A stretch of DNA of 64,000 bases from DT-110 sp030148525 (GTDB lineage: Bacteria; Bacteroidota; Bacteroidia; Chitinophagales; Saprospiraceae), in NCBI GenBank assembly GCA_965227445.1, contig OZ245751.1:3906001-3970000 (forward strand), given 5' to 3'. The position numbers and the translations under genes were made by a program. Position 1 is the first letter of the stretch, and every line of letters begins with the position of its first letter. Positions 59,387-64,000 of this stretch are shown here, in pieces. The notes beneath the pieces were generated by a model. That model was not told the origin of the DNA. It saw nothing but the letters and a program-made list of their open reading frames with translations, and searched no databases.

Positions 59387-60202
59387 ATGACCAATACCAG
59401 CACCATAAACTATTTATTGCAACTTCGTTCCACCCTGGTCGTGGTTCTTTTGTCGTGTTTGTGCACGGCTTGTGATTTCCAATCGCTAAAAGACCCCATC
59501 CTGCTCACCGACGTAGAAGACGAGTTTTTCCTGGATATGTGGGAGGAGATTACCCCCCAGGGACGCTACTTTTCTTTTCTTATTCAAACCATTGACGATC
59601 AGCCATGCAGTAATAGCACTATTGAATACGAAGTGTCCAAAAGTGGCATCAACTTCGACATTTCCCTGCAAAGAATAACCCAACCCTCCGATTGTGTGGA
59701 AGGCCTGTATCCCGCAATTGCCGATATCAATCTGGGCGCTTTACCACCACAATATTTTTCAGTAAAAATTGACCTGCGGGATGCGGTGGTTAATCGGGCG
59801 CATTTTACGGTAAGTGAAGATGCCTACCTGATCGATATGCAAACGGAATACGGCATCAAACCCCTCCATTCTCAGTTGCGACGTATTGAACCACAACAAT
59901 GCTGGGGATACATCAGCTTTCCCGACGAATTAAGTGATATAGCTCGTGAATTAGACGAAAAAATACGCAGCATAGCTAATTACCGCCTACCCACAGATGG
60001 TTATTACGGATATTTCACGATCGCCAACGGTAATCTGGCGCTGAAAGGACAACCCGAGGATCAGGCCCTTAGAACCTTGGCACTCGATATTGCCGAGGAC
60101 CAAAAAGAACGCCTGAGCTCCCTGGTCGATGAATATCGTACACGGTATGCCGATCAGGGCCTGGAAATCTCCTTCCGCGACGGTGAGGGACGAACCTACT
60201 AG
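59387..60202 (+). CDS. Lipoprotein of unknown function
   Basis: 271 residues. A long N-terminal region ends in LVVVLLSCLCTAC, a lipobox (CTAC), so Cys29 is the likely lipidated residue. The mature protein is acidic, Asp/Glu-rich and mixed alpha/beta, with four further cysteine-like positions (Cys78, Cys102, Cys168). No family recognised. It converges with the Nudix-type regulator, 5 nt apart. Confidence 0.75.
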   Translation: MTNTSTINYLLQLRSTLVVVLLSCLCTACDFQSLKDPILLTDVEDEFFLDMWEEITPQGRYFSFLIQTIDDQPCSNSTIEYEVSKSGINFDISLQRITQPSDCVEGLYPAIADINLGALPPQYFSVKIDLRDAVVNRAHFTVSEDAYLIDMQTEYGIKPLHSQLRRIEPQQCWGYISFPDELSDIARELDEKIRSIANYRLPTDGYYGYFTIANGNLALKGQPEDQALRTLALDIAEDQKERLSSLVDEYRTRYADQGLEISFRDGEGRTY

Positions 60203-60207
60203 TGCGA

Positions 60208-60945
60208 CTAGACCGAATTATTTGATCGTTTTTTTACCTCTTTTTTCCGGCTTTCCTTTAATTCAAAAGAGAACCCCTCCTTCAGCAATTCCTGGTACTT
60301 CTTCTGGTCAAACTTGTAGAGTTTGGCCGGACGGTGAGCAACACCCTCCTGGGTTTCATTCAAATCGATCAGCAAATCCATGGAAAGGATTTTTTTACGG
60401 AAATTCCTCTTGTCCAGTTCCGTTTCCAGGATGGCTTCGTATAAATGTTGTAATTCGGTCAGGGTAAATTTGGGAGGCAGTAATTCAAACCCGACTGGTC
60501 GGGACCGAACCAACCACTTGAGACGCATAAAACAGGCGTGCAATATTTCATCGTGATCAAAAGCCAATGGAGATACAGTAGCTACTGAATGCCACTGGGC
60601 CTGAAGAGCTATTGATGCCGGTTGTATCGTGTAATTACTAATCTTGATGAGGCTGAAATATGCGACCGTTATAACCCGGCCAAATGCGTGGCGATTTACC
60701 GCTCCGAAGGTCTGAACTTGTTCCAGATATACATTATTAATTCCCGTAAGCTCCTCCAGTACCCGGATAGCCGCATCATCCAAATCTTCATTCGGGTAAA
60801 CAAAATACCCCGGCAAAGCCCACTTCCCGTGATAAGGTTCCTCACCCCGACGAATCAGTAACACTTTTAAGTCGCCTTCATCAAAACCAAATATTACATT
60901 ATCTACAGTGAAGGCAGATTTAAAAAAATTGTCAAAATGACCCAT
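60208..60945 (-). CDS. Nudix-fold transcriptional regulator (NrtR/AraR-like)
   Basis: 245 residues. The N-terminal Nudix-like domain (about 10-140) has a degenerate box: GYFVYPNEDLDDAAIRVLEE then LTGI, where the catalytic Glu of REUXEE is V62 and the following Glu is L66, so hydrolysis is not expected. The C-terminal part (150-230) is a winged helix (LTELQHLYEAILETELDKRN followed by FRKKIL). This architecture is that of NrtR-family regulators, including the Bacteroides arabinose regulator AraR. Target unknown; no sugar operon is adjacent. Confidence 0.85.
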   Translation of the reverse strand: MGHFDNFFKSAFTVDNVIFGFDEGDLKVLLIRRGEEPYHGKWALPGYFVYPNEDLDDAAIRVLEELTGINNVYLEQVQTFGAVNRHAFGRVITVAYFSLIKISNYTIQPASIALQAQWHSVATVSPLAFDHDEILHACFMRLKWLVRSRPVGFELLPPKFTLTELQHLYEAILETELDKRNFRKKILSMDLLIDLNETQEGVAHRPAKLYKFDQKKYQELLKEGFSFELKESRKKEVKKRSNNSV

Positions 60946-61118
60946 CGGCTACAGTATATTTTGTTTTAGCGCCAGCAAAATATTCAATTATTACTTTTTA
61001 TCCAATCAACAGCCTGGCTTTGTGTAATTTTTACACTAGCTAATAACTCCAACGCAATTAATTGAATACCAGCAACTTAACTACTTAAACAAAAAAATAG
61101 TCTTCAATTACGGTCTTT
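60946..61118. other. Intergenic region, no gene seen
   Basis: AT-rich gap of 173 bp between two leftward genes, containing presumed promoter of the regulator gene. No hairpin or RNA recognised. Confidence 0.5.
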
Positions 61119-62060
61119 TTAAAACCCCCTTAAGCCAAAATCAGCGCGCAAGGTCGTGTCGGCAGCTTGGTTTTGCTTCCAATACGGCATCCACTTGGTT
61201 TCCTTTCTTTTGGCAACAGTACGACGAACTTTGTCATCAAAAACCGAAGGATACGCATCCGTCCACCCCTGTATACGGTGCGGGCTTTCACGTTCAAAAA
61301 CAATTTGTAATGATCGCTCCGTTTGGGCAAAGACCAGGGTATACGCCAATAAATCGGTGCCCGAAAATTCATCACCTGCATAGGGGTCCAGGGTTGCGGT
61401 AGCCGACCGAAGATCAAAAGGTTCGTGTTTCAGGCGGACATGTGCTGTCCCCGGCAATATCTTGATCTCCCCGGTAGGCAAATGCTCGGGGCCCATTCGG
61501 ATCCGATTGAAGATCTCATCCTCCAGCATAGCGACCGGCACCTTGTCATTTTCATCACCTTCCTGTTCGAAGTAGGATCGCAACTGGGTTTGATACCGAT
61601 TGCCTTCCAGATTTAGTTGCATAAATGCCTGACCACACCAATCCTGAACACTGGTGGTCACCTTCATGGTATGCGGGTACTCCCCGGTTTCGACAGGCGT
61701 GAAGACAGACGTCATGATGGAGTAATCGTAAAACCCGGTGGTAAAACGGCGCAGGTAATTGGTTTTTAGCACACCGGTGCTATTGGGGTTTTGGTAGCGC
61801 TCGTTCTTAACGTGCTCATCGGTCAGAAAATCTTCGGTGACAAAGATAAGGACGGCTTCGCCCGGGTGCTGGTCTTGATATCGATTTTGGACAAGATCGT
61901 AGGTATTGACTTCGGCCTTACCTTGATACCATACATCCGACAATCCGTTTTCAGAACCCATCATAGCAACTGTTTCAGCCTTTGCTGTTTCCGTGGCTGG
62001 TTGTTGTTCGCACCGGAACAGCGTAAATAGTGCAAGGCATATAAATAAGTAGTGGCGCAT
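61119..62060 (-). CDS. Lipoprotein, large unknown family in Bacteroidota
   Basis: 313 residues. MRHYLFICLALFTLFRC is a lipoprotein signal with a weak lipobox (LFRC, Cys17). The body contains KAEVNTYDLVQNRYQDQHPG and EDFLTDEHVKN, an arrangement found in a Bacteroidota family sometimes misnamed septum formation proteins; its role is unknown. The C-terminal 60 residues are basic and aromatic. It is 45 nt downstream of the comEA-like gene on the same strand. Confidence 0.75.
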   Translation of the reverse strand: MRHYLFICLALFTLFRCEQQPATETAKAETVAMMGSENGLSDVWYQGKAEVNTYDLVQNRYQDQHPGEAVLIFVTEDFLTDEHVKNERYQNPNSTGVLKTNYLRRFTTGFYDYSIMTSVFTPVETGEYPHTMKVTTSVQDWCGQAFMQLNLEGNRYQTQLRSYFEQEGDENDKVPVAMLEDEIFNRIRMGPEHLPTGEIKILPGTAHVRLKHEPFDLRSATATLDPYAGDEFSGTDLLAYTLVFAQTERSLQIVFERESPHRIQGWTDAYPSVFDDKVRRTVAKRKETKWMPYWKQNQAADTTLRADFGLRGF

Positions 62061-62105
62061 ATTTTCTTTTTGTATGTAACAAGGCTTCCGCCAAAAATGA
62101 TCGAA

Positions 62106-63026
62106 TTACTGAACGGTAGCGGGGGAATCTGTTTTTCCCGGCTTTTTTGCAGATTGAAGGGCAAAATTCAGATAGGGTTCTAACCGGCGATGCTCCGCAG
62201 CAGAAAAAATGCGTAAAACCCGAAAGTCGGCTGCTGAAGAAAAGGGACCGTGGTTGGTGCGAAAGCTGGCAACGGCACGGGCTTGTTTCCAGGAGATATA
62301 GGGATGATTGGCCAATTGCTCCGCCGGTAATACGTTTATATCAAGCCGGGCGGGCGGGTTGTCCATTCGCAGTTTCCCCTTTATCTGCCGGAAGGTACTA
62401 TCCGGAAGCCCATAGGTTTCAGCAACCTGTTCAACCGATGAAAAACCACCCAATTTATCCCGAAAAGCAACGATGCGAGTGGAGAGCACCGGTCCGATAC
62501 CACGCAGCTTTGCCCATTCCAGGGGTGTGGCCTGGTTAATGGCAATAGACGTGGGTGGCCGGTCTGGAAAACTGCGTTGGACTGCAGCCGGGGGAATGGC
62601 TTCAGATGTCGGGCGGGGAGGTAAATCAATATACGATTCCATTTTTGTGAAAAGCAGGGAATCCATCTGGTACAACCGCAGCACATCCTCCCGGTATTGA
62701 AAATGGGCTCCCGCCCTGCGGTAATTTACCCATCCCCTGGCCAAACCGACCGGCAGGCCCATTTCCGTCAGGGCTTCATAGGTAACGGTATTTGGATCGA
62801 ACACCTCAAAAGTCAGGGAATCCACCTCCTCCGACGCTTTAGCAGGCTGTTCCGGGGTGGATTTCGACATCTGATCTGGCGGAGGCACCTCCTGCCATGT
62901 TATTTCTTCCGGCAGGTCGACCGGTGCCGACCAACGCCGGGGCAGCCAGAATAAGAGCGCCAAACAAATCAGCAGGGTTCCGATACCTCTTCGTTCAAAA
63001 AGCGAAAAGTGAAAAAACTCATTCAT
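62106..63026 (-). CDS. Helix-hairpin-helix (ComEA-like) DNA-binding protein
   Basis: 306 residues from ATG 63026 (MNEFFHFSLFERRGIGTLLI), which gives a membrane anchor at about 16-34. Two to three HhH motifs follow, the clearest being INQATPLEWAKLRGIGPVLSTRIVAFRD and ITRHEPYISWKQARAVA-type repeats (LPAEQLANHPYISWKQARAV). ComEA-type proteins bind incoming DNA in the periplasm during natural competence. The gene start overlaps the comEC-like gene by 8 nt, so they are coupled. Confidence 0.8.
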   Translation of the reverse strand: MNEFFHFSLFERRGIGTLLICLALLFWLPRRWSAPVDLPEEITWQEVPPPDQMSKSTPEQPAKASEEVDSLTFEVFDPNTVTYEALTEMGLPVGLARGWVNYRRAGAHFQYREDVLRLYQMDSLLFTKMESYIDLPPRPTSEAIPPAAVQRSFPDRPPTSIAINQATPLEWAKLRGIGPVLSTRIVAFRDKLGGFSSVEQVAETYGLPDSTFRQIKGKLRMDNPPARLDINVLPAEQLANHPYISWKQARAVASFRTNHGPFSSAADFRVLRIFSAAEHRRLEPYLNFALQSAKKPGKTDSPATVQ

Positions 63027-64000
63027 AATTGTTGTTTTTAGGTAGGCGTAATCCACCCTTTTCCGAAAGGGACCAGATACGTGCCGGGGCAGCCAGGTTT
63101 TCCGTTCGGTGTTTTTTCTCGTAGTTGGGAGCCAGGATGAGGTGTGTGCCTTCCCCTTCGCTCCGACCTAACCATTCGGGGAATGGACTATCCGTCTGGA
63201 TAAGCCAAGTGGAACACCCCTGCCAGATGGCAGGCGTGGGATATTGGGCTCCCACCACTCCCAGGCACTCCTCCTTTCCCCGAATAATAAACGTTGTACC
63301 TGTCGGCCACGTCATTTCCCGTACCCTTCGAATTCCCAGTCGCTGGTGCAATCCACGGTCGGCATAGGATATTGCCACTGTGTCGGTATCTTGGTTTTGA
63401 AAGCGCAGAGCCTGGTCGCCACGAAGCATTTCGAGTACCGCGGTATTATCGGCAACCAGGATAAACCACGCTTCTTGCTGATCCCTGCGTTGCTGGTTGT
63501 TGATGGCAAGGACACCTGCCACCAACAGTGGCCAACCCGACCAGGACCGCCAGTCCGGCCGCCAACGGTGCGCCACCATCACTACGAGCAGGGCGAAATA
63601 CATCGACCAGGTGGCCACCGGAGATAGTACCAATCCATCCAGGGTAGCAAAGGACCAGGAGGACAACAGCATCATGCTTCCATTGAGCAGAGAGGTTAGC
63701 CATTCCAATATTGTCCCCAGCAGGGCGTCTGCTATTGACAGGGAAGTGAAAGCCAGCTTCAAAAGACCAGTACCGAGCAATAAGGTAGCCAGGGGAATAG
63801 CAATCCAGCCCGATAGCCAAAACAGCAAGGGAAACTGTCCGAAATGAAAGATGGTGAGGGGCATGGTCGTTAGTTGGGCGCCACATCCCACACAAAACAA
63901 GCTCCAGGCATACTTCAAAACCGGATTCCCCGGAAACCAGCACTTTACCAACAGGGGGTGAAAGAAGACAATGCCGGCTACCGCCAAAAAGGACAGCTGA
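63019..64000 (-). CDS. ComEC/Rec2-like competence channel, C-terminal part
   Basis: The frame is open to the right window edge, so only about 327 residues are seen; a start inside is not real. QLSFLAVAGIVFFHPLLVKC, TTMPLTIFHFGQFPLLFWLS and a following stretch of hydrophobic helices match the ComEC/Rec2 membrane domain (QLSFLAV...G is characteristic). The C-terminal half is soluble and lacks an obvious metallo-beta-lactamase motif in the visible part. ComEC conducts single-stranded DNA across the inner membrane. With the adjacent ComEA-like gene it indicates natural transformation. Confidence 0.85.
   Translation of the reverse strand, partial: QLSFLAVAGIVFFHPLLVKCWFPGNPVLKYAWSLFCVGCGAQLTTMPLTIFHFGQFPLLFWLSGWIAIPLATLLLGTGLLKLAFTSLSIADALLGTILEWLTSLLNGSMMLLSSWSFATLDGLVLSPVATWSMYFALLVVMVAHRWRPDWRSWSGWPLLVAGVLAINNQQRRDQQEAWFILVADNTAVLEMLRGDQALRFQNQDTDTVAISYADRGLHQRLGIRRVREMTWPTGTTFIIRGKEECLGVVGAQYPTPAIWQGCSTWLIQTDSPFPEWLGRSEGEGTHLILAPNYEKKHRTENLAAPARIWSLSEKGGLRLPKNNNYE

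Noticed and set aside
1..64000. CRISPR arrays, prophage, IS elements, rRNA and tRNA genes
   Set aside because: I looked for direct repeats with unique spacers, transposase or integrase motifs and T-loop sequences (GGTTCRA) and found none. The direct repeats seen are tandem, dispersed palindromic or short.

Overview
The window looks like a chromosomal segment of a Gram-negative member of the Bacteroidota, most likely a Saprospiria (Lewinella-like) bacterium. The evidence is protein content: a Bacteroidota-type signal peptidase I with a long N-terminal membrane region, DUF1573 and DUF2452 proteins, a PorT-like barrel and a 'putative porin', many lipoproteins, a LytS/LytTR pair, a Nudix-fold regulator, and lipid A/KDO genes (kdsA, an LpxH-like hydrolase). 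Starts generally lack Shine-Dalgarno sequences, and a few upstream regions carry TAnnTTTG-like -7 boxes. Base composition is close to 50% GC by eye. The genus is inference; no rRNA or tRNA gene was found.

Layout. 1-1276: 5' end of rpe, then a gene-free kilobase with two leftward units that look like small RNA genes, each with the same 58-bp promoter-like sequence and an intrinsic terminator. 1277-8658: a large unknown protein, a 3'-5' exonuclease, a coiled-coil membrane protein, DUF1801/DUF2452/DUF1573 proteins, lepB and a Nudix hydrolase. 9147-17369: a cysteine synthase-like PLP enzyme, a fatty acid hydroxylase, envelope proteins, a sodium:solute symporter with a 46-residue partner ORF, and a PIG-L family deacetylase. 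17835-29074: a GH57/DUF3536 protein, an LpxH-like hydrolase, a divergent AraC regulator/MFS pair, a putative porin, fabI and recN. 29241-36492: lipoprotein, sodA, fumC, an RRM RNA-binding protein with long Arg/Tyr repeats, and a lipoprotein-pbpC pair. 36853-40065: TPR histidine kinase, a 45-residue double-glycine peptide gene and a LytTR response regulator. 40544-48912: potassium channel, DoxX protein, FAD dehydrogenase, kdsA, metallophosphoesterase, and a FAS1 protein divergent from an ECF sigma/anti-sigma pair. 49810-64000: lepA, a PEP-utilising enzyme coupled to a hydrolase-fold protein without nucleophile serine, a MacAB-like efflux operon, a Nudix-type regulator, and comEA/comEC-like competence genes.

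The least ordinary features are: (i) the kinase-peptide-regulator locus, where the peptide has its own terminator and the upstream region holds an 8-bp direct repeat spaced 21 bp, as LytTR sites are; (ii) a dispersed element of about 100-125 bp present three times, whose central stem-loop is inverted in one copy relative to the others; (iii) intergenic tracts of several unrelated heptanucleotide repeats sharing a 7-bp period; (iv) the paired candidate small RNAs near the left edge; (v) the hydrolase-fold protein lacking its nucleophile, translationally coupled to a PEP-utilising enzyme.
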